A stretch of DNA of 64,000 nucleotides from Spirochaeta thermophila DSM 6192 (GCF_000147075.1 NC_014484.1:1753501-1817500), one strand, 5' to 3'; counted from the first letter of the stretch, positions 17,784-27,117 are shown. A program made the numbers and translations. The notes: generated by a model not told the origin, from the sequence alone.

Positions 17784-18703
17784 GGGGCGGCCTCCGGGGA
17801 GGTGAGGGCGAGGAAGGCCTCCTCCAGGTCGGGCTCCCGCTCCTCCATGCCGACCGGCTCGCCCCCGCGGGAGCGGCACCAGGCGAGCAGGTCCTCGGGG
17901 CGGGCCTCCGGCACCTCCCTCACAGCGCGCACCACCTGGAACCCGCCCTCCGCCTCCACCCCCAGCACCCTGAACCCCGCCACCCGCTCCCCCGCTCCCC
18001 CCACACGCCCCCTGCACCGCACCACCACCAGCCTCCCCGGAAGCAGCCTCCGCACCTCCTCCACGCTCCCCTCCCCCACGATCCGCCCCCTGTGCAGCAG
18101 GAGTACGCGGTCGCACACACGCTCCACCTCGGAGAGCCGGTGCGAGGAGAGGACGACCAGACGCTCCTGCGAGAGCTCCCGCAGCAGGGCACGCAGCCCC
18201 GCCTGGGCCGGCGGATCGAACCCCGTCCCCGGCTCGTCGAGCACCACCACCCGCGGCCCCCCCACCAGCGCCGCCGCGAGCCCCACCCGCTGCCTGAACC
18301 CCCGCGAGAGCCCCCCCAGCATCCTCTCCCACACCTCCCCCACCCCCACCCGCTCGGCCACCCCTCGCACCTCCCCCACATCCACCCTCCCCCGCCCCCT
18401 GCAGGAGGCCACCCACACCAACAGCTCCCCCACCCGCCACTCGGCGGGGAACACACACTCCTCCGGCATGAACCCCACCATCATCTGGGCTCGCACCCGA
18501 TCCTCGTCCATCCGCAGCCCCCCTACCCACACCTCCCCCTCATCCGGGACGAGCGCCCCGGTGATGACACGCAGCAGGGTGGACTTTCCCGCCCCGTTCG
18601 GACCGATGAGCCCCACACACCCCCGCTCCCCACACACGAACCCCACCCCACAAAGGGCCTCCACCTCGCCGTACGCCTTTCTCACCCCCCGCACCTCGAT
18701 CAT
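17780..18703 (-). CDS. ABC transporter ATP-binding protein (Gld/ABC-2 type)
   Basis: A 307-residue ATPase that should energise the permease-GldG product encoded next. Walker A is GPNGAGKST (residues about 33-41), the signature is LSRGFRQRV, Walker B is VVVLDEP, and the H-loop is SSHRLSEVE. An extra C-terminal region of about 90 residues follows the ATPase core, as in ATPases of ABC-2 exporters. It starts 2 bp after the tRNase Z stop and its TGA overlaps the next ATG. Codon use is strikingly Gly/Val/Arg-rich, in line with the high GC of this operon. Substrate unknown. Confidence 0.9.
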   Translation of the reverse strand: MIEVRGVRKAYGEVEALCGVGFVCGERGCVGLIGPNGAGKSTLLRVITGALVPDEGEVWVGGLRMDEDRVRAQMMVGFMPEECVFPAEWRVGELLVWVASCRGRGRVDVGEVRGVAERVGVGEVWERMLGGLSRGFRQRVGLAAALVGGPRVVVLDEPGTGFDPPAQAGLRALLRELSQERLVVLSSHRLSEVERVCDRVLLLHRGRIVGEGSVEEVRRLLPGRLVVVRCRGRVGGAGERVAGFRVLGVEAEGGFQVVRAVREVPEARPEDLLAWCRSRGGEPVGMEEREPDLEEAFLALTSPEAAP

Positions 18704-18705
18704 GG

Positions 18706-19641
18706 CTAGTCCCTGTACGGTATGGGAATCGTCTGCCTATCCCGGCAGAGAAAGGCCTCCGGGAACTCCTCCTTCGCCTCCTCGAGGAGCACCTGGAGAT
18801 CCCGATTCGTGTAGCGCGGGCTGTAGTGTATGAGCCCCAGCTTTCCCACCCCCTCCGCTTCCCGCGCGATCCTCCCCGCCTCCCTCGCCGTGAGGTGCCG
18901 CTTCTCCGCAGCCGTCTCGGCGAGCTCGTGGGAGAACATCCCCTCGCAGATGAACAGATCCGCCCCCTTCACGTAGTCCTTGATGTGGGGCAGGTAGAGC
19001 GTATCCGTCACGAAGGCCACCTTCCTCCCGGCACGAGGCGGCCCCAGCACCATCTCAGGCCGCACCTCCTCGCCCCGCACGTTCTTCACCACCTCTCCCC
19101 GCTGGAGTCGCGACCATAACGGCCCCATCGGCACCCCGAGCTCCCGCGCCCGCTCCGGATGAAAGACCCCGGGACGGGGATCCTCTTCCAACACATAACC
19201 CACACAGGGCTTGGTGTGGCGTAGGGGAATCGTGCGCACCGAAAACCCCTCCCCCCTGTAGCACACCACCGACTCCCCCCACGGCACCTCCTCGACCACG
19301 ATCTCGTAGTTGATGTACATGTCGAGGACCTGCCTGCTCATCTCCACGTACTCCCTGATCTTGGGAGGCCCGTAGATGTAGAGAGGATCAGAGCGATCCA
19401 CCTGGGAGGAGAGCATGAGGATCCCCGGCAGCCCGGTCACATGGTCGGCATGCGTGTGCGAGATGAAGATCGCCGAGATCTTCTTCCACCTGAGGTTCAA
19501 GGAACGGAGCGAGACCTGGGTTCCCTCCCCGCAGTCGAAGAGGAACAGCTCCCCCTCCCTCCGGACGAGGACGGACGTAAGGTATCTGTACGGGAGCGGC
19601 ATCATCCCGCCGGTACCGAGGACAAACACTTCCATGTTCAT
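18706..19641 (-). CDS. rnz: Ribonuclease Z (tRNase Z)
   Basis: This endonuclease removes 3' trailers from tRNA precursors. The 311-residue metallo-beta-lactamase-fold protein has the N-terminal LGTGGMMP loop, FDCGEGTQ, the zinc motif SHTHADHVTGLPG (residues about 61-73), the FVTDTLYLP segment with the bridging Asp, and the late RHLTAREAG and LIHYSPRY motifs. Length agrees with the bacterial short form. The leader between hemL and this gene is only 53 bp and has a GATAAT -10-like hexamer, but no convincing -35, so it may be cotranscribed with hemL. Confidence 0.93.
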   Translation of the reverse strand: MNMEVFVLGTGGMMPLPYRYLTSVLVRREGELFLFDCGEGTQVSLRSLNLRWKKISAIFISHTHADHVTGLPGILMLSSQVDRSDPLYIYGPPKIREYVEMSRQVLDMYINYEIVVEEVPWGESVVCYRGEGFSVRTIPLRHTKPCVGYVLEEDPRPGVFHPERARELGVPMGPLWSRLQRGEVVKNVRGEEVRPEMVLGPPRAGRKVAFVTDTLYLPHIKDYVKGADLFICEGMFSHELAETAAEKRHLTAREAGRIAREAEGVGKLGLIHYSPRYTNRDLQVLLEEAKEEFPEAFLCRDRQTIPIPYRD

Positions 19642-19694
19642 AGGTAGGCTTACCCTAGCAGATTATCCTGTTTTTCGAAACCCACGAGGCCCCC

Positions 19695-20954
19695 TCATCC
19701 CCTCCGTGCCTCTTCCACCGCCTCCCTGATCGTCCTCGCTGCCTCCTCCAGGAGGGCCTCGTCCATGGCGGCATTGAGGAACCAGGCCTCATAGGCCGAG
19801 GGAGGAGCGAGGATGCCCCGGGATCTCAGTGCGGCATGGAACCGGGCGAATGCGGCACCATCCTGGCGCCGCACCTCCTGGAAGTCCCGGGGAGCCACTC
19901 CTCCCAGGAAGAAGAGCGACCACATGCCCCCACACCTCACGTAGGAGACCCCTTCCAGGGAGGAGAGGTGTCGGTCCAGGACATTCCCTAATCGCTCGAG
20001 GAGTGCCCAGACATCCTCCTGCTCGCACACTCGGAGGGTGGCATTCCCTGCGGCGCACACCACGGGTCCACCTGCAAAGGTTCCTGCCTGGTAGACAGGG
20101 CCTGCGGGGGAAAGGAGGTCCATAACGCGCGCAGGCCCCGCCACCGCCCCCACGGGAAGCCCCCCGCCTATGATCTTTCCGAGACAGAGAAGGTCGGGCC
20201 GCACGCCGAAACGTCCTGCAGCCCCGTCCCTGGAGACCCGAAACCCCGTCATCACCTCGTCGAAGATGAGGAGGGCCCCCCACCGTCGGGTCTCCTCCCT
20301 CAAGGTCTCGAGGAACCCCGGACGAGGAGGGACCACCCCCATGTTCCCCGCCACAGGTTCCATGATCACGGCGGCAATCTCCTTCCCCCGCTCCGCGAAG
20401 AGACGCCTCACCATCCCCTCATCGTTGTAGGGGAGCACCACCGTGGTCCCGGCGATCTCCGAAGGGACCCCCTGCGAGGAGGGAAGTCCCAGGGTCGCCC
20501 CCCCTGAGCCCATCTTCACCAGAAACCCATCGGCATGGCCGTGGTAGCACCCCTCGAACTTCACGCACAGGGTCCTGCCGGTTGCGGCCCTCGCGAGCCG
20601 CACGGCGGTCATGCAGGCCTCGGTGCCGGAGTTCACGAGCCGCACCCGTTCCACCCACGGGAAGGCTCCCGCGATCCTCGCCGCGAGCTCCTCCTCGCCG
20701 GGGTGGGAAAGGCCGAAGCAGATGCCCCGGGATGCTGCGGTCTCCACCGCCTCCACCACCGCAGGGTGGGCGTGCCCCAGGATGAGGGCACCCCATCCCC
20801 CGATGAAGTCGAGATAGCGGCGGCCCTCTTCATCGTAGACAAAGGGCCCTTCCGCGCGCGCCACCTTGAGCGGCTCCTCACCCACAGCCCTGAAGGCACG
20901 TACGGGTGAGTTCACCCCACCTACTAGATACGAACGCACCTGGTCTCTAGCCAT
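19695..20954 (-). CDS. hemL: Glutamate-1-semialdehyde 2,1-aminomutase
   Basis: HemL converts glutamate-1-semialdehyde to 5-aminolevulinate with PLP. The 419-residue sequence shows GGVNSPVRAF at the N-terminus, RLVNSGTEACMTAVRLARA, the GCYHGHAD segment, IFDEVMTGFR and the PLP-lysine motif CLGKIIGGGLPVGA. The start at 20954 follows GGGAGGAAG and lies 8 bp inside the end of hemB. It is the last gene of the 16-gene sulfur-siroheme run. Together with HemA and HemB it supplies porphobilinogen for siroheme. Confidence 0.95.
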   Translation of the reverse strand: MARDQVRSYLVGGVNSPVRAFRAVGEEPLKVARAEGPFVYDEEGRRYLDFIGGWGALILGHAHPAVVEAVETAASRGICFGLSHPGEEELAARIAGAFPWVERVRLVNSGTEACMTAVRLARAATGRTLCVKFEGCYHGHADGFLVKMGSGGATLGLPSSQGVPSEIAGTTVVLPYNDEGMVRRLFAERGKEIAAVIMEPVAGNMGVVPPRPGFLETLREETRRWGALLIFDEVMTGFRVSRDGAAGRFGVRPDLLCLGKIIGGGLPVGAVAGPARVMDLLSPAGPVYQAGTFAGGPVVCAAGNATLRVCEQEDVWALLERLGNVLDRHLSSLEGVSYVRCGGMWSLFFLGGVAPRDFQEVRRQDGAAFARFHAALRSRGILAPPSAYEAWFLNAAMDEALLEEAARTIREAVEEARRG

Positions 20955-21918
20955 GGTCTTCCTCCCATGAGGCGATACGGCGTGTGTCGTAGGTGATGAG
21001 AAGATCGGCCCCTGCACGGAAGACCGCGGTCACCGCCTCCCTGAAGGCCCCGGGGACACTCCCCTCCTCCTCCGCACGCACGAGCATGGCGTACTCCCCT
21101 GAGACGAGGTAGGCCGCGAGCCTCACGCGGGGAAAGGCCGCCCGCACCCTCTGGATGACGTCCAGATAGAAGAGGGCCGGCTTCACCATGACCGCATCGG
21201 CCCCCTCCACCAGGTCGGCCCACACCTCCACCACGGCCTCGGCCCCGTTGCGCACGTCCATCTGGTAGGAGCGCCTGTCTCCAAAGGCCGGAGCCGATCC
21301 GGCCGCCTCCCTGAAGGGGCCGTAGAGCCTGGAGGCGTACTTCGCCGCATAGGAGAGGATCCTTACCCGGGACAGTCCTCTCCCGTCGAGGGCCCTGCGT
21401 ATCGCCTCGACCTGACCGTCCATCATGGCGGACGGCGCCACCCAGTCCGCCCCCGCCTCTCCATGGACCGCGGCCATCCGGGCGAGGAGGACCACGCTCT
21501 CGTCATTGCGCACCTCCCCCCCACGCACGAGGCCACAGTGGCCGTGCGAGGTGTAGCCACATACGCACACGTCGGTGAAGACCTCCAGTTCGGGGAATCG
21601 CCGCTTGAGCTCGCGGACCGCTGTGGGGACAGGCCCATCCGCCCGAAGGGCCCACGAGGCCGTCTCGTCCTTGTACGAGGGGGGCACCACGCCGAAGAGG
21701 AGCACCTTCCGGATCCCGGCATCCAGCAGGGCCTCTGCCTCGTGGAGGAGGCTCTCGAGGCCATGGCGATAGACCCCCGGGAAGCCGGGAACGGGCTCCT
21801 TCCCCTTGCTCTCGGTGGTCACGAAGAGCGCCTGGATGAGCTGGTCCCTCGACCACGCGGTCTCTGCAATCCGATCTCTCGTGGCCTCATCCCTTCTTAA
21901 GGCTCTAAGAGGTAGCAT
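20947..21918 (-). CDS. hemB: Delta-aminolevulinic acid dehydratase (porphobilinogen synthase)
   Basis: HemB condenses two 5-aminolevulinates to porphobilinogen. The 323-residue protein has the zinc-type cysteine cluster VCVCGYTSHGHC (residues about 118-129) and both Schiff-base lysine regions, SYAAKYASRLYGPF and DAVMVKPALFYLDV. A zinc rather than magnesium active site is therefore expected. The ATG follows AAGGAGGG, overlaps the upstream fusion gene by 14 bp, and the end overlaps hemL by 8 bp, so translation is probably coupled. Confidence 0.95.
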   Translation of the reverse strand: MLPLRALRRDEATRDRIAETAWSRDQLIQALFVTTESKGKEPVPGFPGVYRHGLESLLHEAEALLDAGIRKVLLFGVVPPSYKDETASWALRADGPVPTAVRELKRRFPELEVFTDVCVCGYTSHGHCGLVRGGEVRNDESVVLLARMAAVHGEAGADWVAPSAMMDGQVEAIRRALDGRGLSRVRILSYAAKYASRLYGPFREAAGSAPAFGDRRSYQMDVRNGAEAVVEVWADLVEGADAVMVKPALFYLDVIQRVRAAFPRVRLAAYLVSGEYAMLVRAEEEGSVPGAFREAVTAVFRAGADLLITYDTRRIASWEEDHG

Positions 21919-23923
21919 CGTCCACTGCCCTCCTTGTGGTGGCTCCTGGGGTATGGATGCGGATCCCCGGTGGAAGGGCGCCGAAGCGCTCCCTGAAGAC
22001 CCTCACGCCGGAGGGCGAGAGGAAGACCACCTCGTCGAAGGCGCCCACCTCCAGCGGAAGGGCCTCTGGATAGGGGGCGGGGACGGTATCGTAGAAGGGG
22101 ACCGCATCCACGGTATTCCCTTGCCGGGAAAGCTCCTCCTGCAAAAAGGGATCCGAGAGCGAGGAACAGGGGATGAGGATCTTCTCATCCCTCCAGTTCT
22201 CCTTCGCTGCGAGCGAGACGAGCCCCTCTGCCGAGTCCTCCTCCGGGATGAGGTCTGGAACGAGCCCCCGGTCCTTAAGGGCCTCGGCAGTGACCCTGCC
22301 TATGGCCACCACGCGCATGCCCGCAAGGAGGCGGAGATCACCGTGCTCCAGGAGGCGGTCCACGAAGTGGGCCACCCCATGGCGGGAGGTGAAGATGAGC
22401 ATGGTGTATGAGGAGAGGCCTTCCATCACCTCCTGGACCCTCCCATCGCGTCGGGGGACCGTGGCGATGCACGGGATGTGCACCACCTCCCCCCGCGCCC
22501 GCCAGGGGGCAGCGCGCGTCCCGGTCACGAGGATGTGGGGACGGTCCTCCCACCACGACCGGGAGACGCCGGTCGCCCCCACCAGGAGGAGCGCGGGACG
22601 CGGGAGGGATCCGGTCCACCGCGCGCCGTCCTCCAGGGTGAGGGAGAGGTGGGTCTGTTCGGGCCGGGCCGCCGCACTCACCACCACCGCAGGGGTGTGA
22701 GGATCCCACCCCGCCTCCAGGAAGCGGGCGCATATCCGGGGGAACTCCTCACCCGCCATGTAGTACACACAGGAAAGCCGCCCATCCGGCGGGGGGATGA
22801 GGGCCCGCTCCGGAGGATACCCTGTGGAGATGAGGAGGGAGGAGGCACCCTCCCTGCTCGTGAGTGGGATCTCTGTGCAGGCGGAGGCGGCCTGAAAGGC
22901 GCTTATCCCCGGCACCACTTCGTAGGGTATCCTCGCCGCCCTCAGCCAGGAGAGCTCTTCCTCGAGCCTCGCATAGAGGGAGGGATCCCCGCCCTTGAGG
23001 CGGACCACCTTCTTTCCCGCATAGGCGGCCTGGATCATCAGGTCACACACCTCCTCCACGGTGTACCGCTCCTTTCCCTTCCGCCTCCCCACCGCCACGA
23101 GCTCGGCCGTCCTCCCTGCGAGAAGCTCGGGGTAGACGAGGTCGTCGTAGAGGACGAGATCCGCCTCCCGAAGGAGTCTTTCGGCCCTCAGCGTGAGGAA
23201 GTCTGCAGTGCCGGGCCCTGCACCCACGATCGCCACCCTACCCCATCGGCCCCGATCGTCGAGGACCGCGCAGAGGCGGCGCACCTCCTCGTCCCCCTCC
23301 CGCACCACTGCCGCAAGTCTGCCCTGCAGGGGGTGGGGGACAAAGGGGAGGGGGAGGTGAGGCACCTCCAGTGCCAGTCGGGTGAGGGCCACTTTGGCCA
23401 TCACCACCCCGTCTATCTCGCCGGAAGAGACGCGTGCGAGGCGCTCCTCTATGGTGCCCCGTATGTCCACGAGCTCCCAGTCGCTCCGGAGGTGGGAGAG
23501 CTGCTCCCTCCTCCTCGCACTGCTGGTGCCGATACGCAATCCGGCCGGAAGCTCGTCCACAGAGGAGGCGGACGCCCATCGGGGGTGGAGCACGAGGACG
23601 TCCTCGCGCGGCCCCTCGAGGGGGGTGATCGCCGCAAGGGAGAGCCCCTCCCGGAGCTCGTCGGGGAGGTCCTTCGCGCTGTGGAGGGCCACGTCGATCC
23701 TCCCCTCCAGGAGGGCCTCATCGAGGGCATCGGTGAAGAAGTCCGAGCCCTCTACGAGGTGGAGGGGGGTGCGCTTGTCGCGATCACCTCTGGGATGGAG
23801 GACCATAGGCTCCCACTCCACCTCCCCCGCCTCAGGCGAGGCGTCTCTCCACCGCGCGATCCACTCCCTCACCTGGGCGAGGGCGAGCCTGCTTCCTCTG
23901 GTACCAAGCCTCAAGACGCGCAT
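21905..23923 (-). CDS. HemC-CobA-HemD fusion: truncated porphobilinogen deaminase, uroporphyrinogen-III methyltransferase, uroporphyrinogen-III synthase
   Basis: One 672-residue chain carries three steps from porphobilinogen to precorrin-2. Residues 1 to about 222 match hydroxymethylbilane synthase domains 1 and 2: RLGTRGSRLALAQ, the catalytic Asp at 85 in HSAKDLP, and GTSSARRREQL. The third HemC domain, which carries the cofactor cysteine in other HemC proteins, is absent; the only Cys here (RRLCAVL, residue 218) precedes the join. Residues about 228-465 are a SUMT/CobA methyltransferase (VGAGPGTADFLTL, VRLKGGDPSLYARLEEE, VPGISAFQAASA). Residues about 475-672 resemble HemD (ILVTGTRA, MLIFTSRHGVAHF, FLSPSGVRVF). 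The ATG at 23923 was preferred over an in-frame TTG; GAGGAGGG lies upstream. Confidence 0.85.
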   Translation of the reverse strand: MRVLRLGTRGSRLALAQVREWIARWRDASPEAGEVEWEPMVLHPRGDRDKRTPLHLVEGSDFFTDALDEALLEGRIDVALHSAKDLPDELREGLSLAAITPLEGPREDVLVLHPRWASASSVDELPAGLRIGTSSARRREQLSHLRSDWELVDIRGTIEERLARVSSGEIDGVVMAKVALTRLALEVPHLPLPFVPHPLQGRLAAVVREGDEEVRRLCAVLDDRGRWGRVAIVGAGPGTADFLTLRAERLLREADLVLYDDLVYPELLAGRTAELVAVGRRKGKERYTVEEVCDLMIQAAYAGKKVVRLKGGDPSLYARLEEELSWLRAARIPYEVVPGISAFQAASACTEIPLTSREGASSLLISTGYPPERALIPPPDGRLSCVYYMAGEEFPRICARFLEAGWDPHTPAVVVSAAARPEQTHLSLTLEDGARWTGSLPRPALLLVGATGVSRSWWEDRPHILVTGTRAAPWRARGEVVHIPCIATVPRRDGRVQEVMEGLSSYTMLIFTSRHGVAHFVDRLLEHGDLRLLAGMRVVAIGRVTAEALKDRGLVPDLIPEEDSAEGLVSLAAKENWRDEKILIPCSSLSDPFLQEELSRQGNTVDAVPFYDTVPAPYPEALPLEVGAFDEVVFLSPSGVRVFRERFGALPPGIRIHTPGATTRRAVDDATS

Positions 23924-24869
23924 ACCGAGCCGAACCCTCCTCTTCAAGGATCTCTTCAGCCCTCACGAGGGCATCCCTCCGGCGTTCCCACACCTCCTGT
24001 CGGCGGCGGCCGAGATCCACCACGTCAACATACGTCACCTGGGGAAGCTCCGCAAGACCGGGGTCGATATCGTGGGGCACCGCAAGGTCCACCAGGAGGA
24101 GGGGCCTCTCCCGGGCTGCGATGAGTGGCGCATGGTCCTCACGCCGCAGGAGAAGATGCGGGGCTGCGCTCGCCCCCACCACCGCGTCTGCGCGCTCCAA
24201 CACGAGGGGGAGGTCCTCCAGGAGGACCGCCTCCCCCCCGCACTCCTCCGCCAGGGCACAGGCGGCCTCGTAGCGTCTTCCTGCCACCATCGCCGCCGTA
24301 AGTCCCATCTGGACCCCGTACCTGAGCACATCCCTCGCCACACGACCTGTCCCCAGGACCGCGATCCTCCCCCCCGGTCCGAGCTGCTCCCTCATCCACC
24401 ACGCAGCCAGGCCCGCCACCGAACGGTATCCCTGCGAGAGGGTGCAGCACGACCGGATGCGTTTCGCCACCCCCAGGACCTGCTGACACAGGTTGAGGAG
24501 CACAGGCCCCACCGTTCCCGCCTCCGCTACCTGCCGCCAGGCAGCCTTGAACTGGGAGACGATCTCGGTATCTCCCGGAACCACCGAGTCCATGCCCGCA
24601 ACCACCCGGCAGAGGTGGAAAAAGGCCTCCCTTCCACGGTAGATCCTCCCGGGAAAGCCGCCCCTCTCCTCGCACCACGATCCTACCCGTGCCATGGCCC
24701 GGGGGGAATCAGGGACCACCAGCTCCCAGCGGTTACAGGTCTGGAGGAGCATCGCCTCCCCCACCCCGAGCCCATGGAGAAAGGGGATCACCCCTGCCGG
24801 TGGGAGGTAGAGGCGCGCGATCGCCCCCTCCCCCTCCCGCTCAATGTGGACTCCCCATAAGCAGATCAT
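23832..24869 (-). CDS. hemA: Glutamyl-tRNA reductase, short form
   Basis: HemA reduces glutamyl-tRNA to glutamate-1-semialdehyde with NADPH. The nucleophile cysteine is in LLQTCNRWEL (residue 45). A GMDSVVPGDTEIVSQFK segment replaces the usual GLDSLVLGE-type motif, and the NADPH domain has VLGTGRVARDVLRYG. At 345 residues it is about 70 shorter than typical HemA; the C-terminal dimerisation helices appear reduced to the arginine-rich tail. Its first 29 bp overlap the precorrin-2 dehydrogenase gene and its last 92 bp overlap the HemC fusion gene, the longest coding overlap of this run. Confidence 0.88.
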   Translation of the reverse strand: MICLWGVHIEREGEGAIARLYLPPAGVIPFLHGLGVGEAMLLQTCNRWELVVPDSPRAMARVGSWCEERGGFPGRIYRGREAFFHLCRVVAGMDSVVPGDTEIVSQFKAAWRQVAEAGTVGPVLLNLCQQVLGVAKRIRSCCTLSQGYRSVAGLAAWWMREQLGPGGRIAVLGTGRVARDVLRYGVQMGLTAAMVAGRRYEAACALAEECGGEAVLLEDLPLVLERADAVVGASAAPHLLLRREDHAPLIAARERPLLLVDLAVPHDIDPGLAELPQVTYVDVVDLGRRRQEVWERRRDALVRAEEILEEEGSARYARLEAWYQRKQARPRPGEGVDRAVERRLA

Positions 24870-25284
24870 AGAGCATCCTCCTCGCCGTGATGGTCTTCCG
24901 CACCTCCCCCTCCTCCGATCCCAAGGCCACGACCAGACCGTTCCACCGGAACGAGGTCATGAACGAGACCACCCGCCCCTCCCTTCCCCCCGCGTTGCAG
25001 GCAAGTATCCCCCGGGCACGCGCCTCCTCGCAGATGCGGGCGTTGAGACCCGCATCGGAGGTGGCCGCCACCACGAGGACGACACCCTCGAGATGGGCCG
25101 GAAGGAAGCCCTCCCGCCGCCACTCCCCCCTGAACCAGGCCGGGGGCTCTGCCACCGGATCCACCACCCGCACGCGCGCCCCCGCCTCCATGAGGGTGCG
25201 CGCCTTCCTAAGCCCCACCTTCCCTGCCCCCACCACCACGACAGGGAGACCCTCACACTCAAGGAGCAAGGGGAGCTTCACCAC
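24841..25284 (-). CDS. Precorrin-2 dehydrogenase (siroheme synthase N-terminal/Met8-like)
   Basis: A 147-residue NAD-dependent enzyme that oxidises precorrin-2 to sirohydrochlorin. The Rossmann motif VVVVGAGKVGLRKARTLMEAGA lies at residues about 16-37; LVVAATSDAGLNARICEEAR and NAGGREGRVVSFM are further family landmarks. It is shorter than Met8p or CysG-A but has the full nucleotide-binding part. No separate ferrochelatase (SirB, CbiK) lies in the window, so iron insertion is done either by this protein or from elsewhere. Tandem GTG codons at the start are both possible; AGGAGG is better spaced for the second. Confidence 0.85.
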   Translation of the reverse strand: MVKLPLLLECEGLPVVVVGAGKVGLRKARTLMEAGARVRVVDPVAEPPAWFRGEWRREGFLPAHLEGVVLVVAATSDAGLNARICEEARARGILACNAGGREGRVVSFMTSFRWNGLVVALGSEEGEVRKTITARRMLYDLLMGSPH

Positions 25285-25290
25285 CGCCTC

Positions 25291-27108
25291 CTACAGGTGA
25301 TACTCAAGGAGGATCCTCCGATCCTTGAGGAGCCGGGCGAGGTCCTCCACCAGATCCTCCTCGCACACCCCCTCCCTGAGCCTCGCCGCGAGCAGCTCAT
25401 CGGGGAGCTTGCTCCCCACCTCCACCACGAGCACCTCCGCGGGACGGGCCACCTCACGCAGGAGGGCCACCTCCTCCTCTTCCATCCCCACCACCGTGGT
25501 GATGACCACGAGCCCTGTGTCCGCAAGGAGCCTGAGCACCTCTCCCATACGCCGCAGGTGTTCCTCCCTGTCCTCCACCACAAGGTCGGCCTCAAGCCCT
25601 CGCATGAGGTTCTCCGAGGCGAGATAGTAGACGTTCCACCCCCTCTCGAAGAGGGTCCGCTCAGCCCTCCTCGCGAGGGCATCGAGACACGAGGGCTCCT
25701 CGCCCGTAACCAGGAGCACATAGGGCCTCTGTCCGTAGCGCATCGCCCGTTCATCGGCGCCCACCTCTCCCCTCCGCCACCGCTCCTCCCTCGCCCGCAC
25801 GTAGGAGTCCACACCGGAGATCGGCAGGGCCTCGAGGATCACCCCACCGCCTGCAATCTCATACTCGTCGATGATCACGAACCTCCCTGTGGGAGGAACC
25901 CGGTGGTAGAGGTCGAAGGCCACGGGCTTGAGGGTCGAGAGGACACACTCGGCCACATCGTACTGTTCCACCACCTCCTTCTCCCTCTCGGTGGTGAGCT
26001 CCGAGGAATCCACCACCGCCCTGATCTCCGAGAGGTAGGCGGCCTCCCTCGCCGCCCCGAGGCGGAGCGTGTAGCGCTTGCCCTTCACCATGGGATGAGG
26101 GGAGAGCCAGAAGAGGGTCACCCTGAAGGCAGAGGCCACCTCGGGGGAAGGCTCGCCCACCTTGGCCGCAAGCTCGCCAGGACGCACGTACACCTGGGTC
26201 TCGAGGGTAAACCCCTTCGATTCCCCTGCCGAGAGGAGGGAGGGCGGCTCCTCATTGAACGACTCTATGCGCTTCACCCTGCTCCTCTTCCCCGAGGGAT
26301 AGAAGACCACCTCATCGCCCACCGCGAGTCTCCCTGTCTCCACCGTGCCGGCGATGATCCTCCTGTCGTCTCCGAGCCTGGTGAACTTGTAGACCCCCTG
26401 CACCGGCATGCGGAACGGCCCATCCTCCCGCCCTGCCCGGGGAGCGAACCGCAGGAGGGCCTCCTTCACCGTGGGCCCGTCGTACCACGGCATCCGGGGA
26501 GAGGGTGCCACCAGGTTATCCCCCTCTCTCCCGGAGACGGGGATGTAGGCCGCAGCTCGCATCCCGAGCCCCTCGAGGAACTCGCCGAAGCGCTCCCGCA
26601 CCGTGGAGAAAGCCTCCTCCTCCCAGCCTACGAGGTCCATCTTGTTCACCAGCACCACCACCTGATCCACCCCGAGGAACGAGAGGAGGTAGCCGTGGCG
26701 TCTTGAGTTCTCCTGCACGCCCTCGCGCACATCGATCACCAGAAAGGCGGCATCGGCGCGCGAGGCCCCAGTGACCATGTTCTTGATGAACTCCACGTGG
26801 CCTGGTGCATCGATACACACGAAGTCCCTCCCCTCGAGGGAGAAGAAGACCCGGGCGCTGTCTATGGTGATCCCCTGGGCCTGCTCGTCCTTGAGGGCAT
26901 CGAGGAGGTACGCGTACTCGAAGACCCGGGCGTGTCTGCGGCAGTACTCCTGTACCTGCTCGAGCTTGCCCCTGGGCAGAGCCCCTGCCTCGGCGAGGAG
27001 CCTTCCCAGGATGGTACTCTTCCCGTGGTCCACGTGGCCCACCATGGCCACCGCCACCCTCTCCCGGTGGGCGGTCGGATCCTTCCTCTCTCCGTGTCGA
27101 TCTCTCAT
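25291..27108 (-). CDS. cysN: Sulfate adenylyltransferase large subunit (CysN) with degenerate APS-kinase-like tail
   Basis: CysN is the GTPase subunit that drives ATP sulfurylase (sulfate plus ATP to APS). GTPase motifs are GHVDHGKST (residues 24-32), [22 protein letters not shown], and NKMD. The translation-factor-like domains follow to about residue 440. Residues about 455-605 resemble the CysC domain of CysNC bifunctional proteins ([25 protein letters not shown]), but the kinase P-loop GxxGxGKT is missing. I infer that this tail makes no PAPS, which fits the APS-type reductase encoded nearby. It starts 9 bp after cysD. Confidence 0.9.
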   Translation of the reverse strand: MRDRHGERKDPTAHRERVAVAMVGHVDHGKSTILGRLLAEAGALPRGKLEQVQEYCRRHARVFEYAYLLDALKDEQAQGITIDSARVFFSLEGRDFVCIDAPGHVEFIKNMVTGASRADAAFLVIDVREGVQENSRRHGYLLSFLGVDQVVVLVNKMDLVGWEEEAFSTVRERFGEFLEGLGMRAAAYIPVSGREGDNLVAPSPRMPWYDGPTVKEALLRFAPRAGREDGPFRMPVQGVYKFTRLGDDRRIIAGTVETGRLAVGDEVVFYPSGKRSRVKRIESFNEEPPSLLSAGESKGFTLETQVYVRPGELAAKVGEPSPEVASAFRVTLFWLSPHPMVKGKRYTLRLGAAREAAYLSEIRAVVDSSELTTEREKEVVEQYDVAECVLSTLKPVAFDLYHRVPPTGRFVIIDEYEIAGGGVILEALPISGVDSYVRAREERWRRGEVGADERAMRYGQRPYVLLVTGEEPSCLDALARRAERTLFERGWNVYYLASENLMRGLEADLVVEDREEHLRRMGEVLRLLADTGLVVITTVVGMEEEEVALLREVARPAEVLVVEVGSKLPDELLAARLREGVCEEDLVEDLARLLKDRRILLEYHL

Positions 27109-27117
27109 CTCTCCTCC

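Noticed and set aside
24844..26706. Plus-strand open frame of 620 codons across cysN and the precorrin-2 dehydrogenase gene
   Set aside because: It is His/Pro/Arg-rich, crosses two well-recognised minus-strand genes and has no ribosome site.
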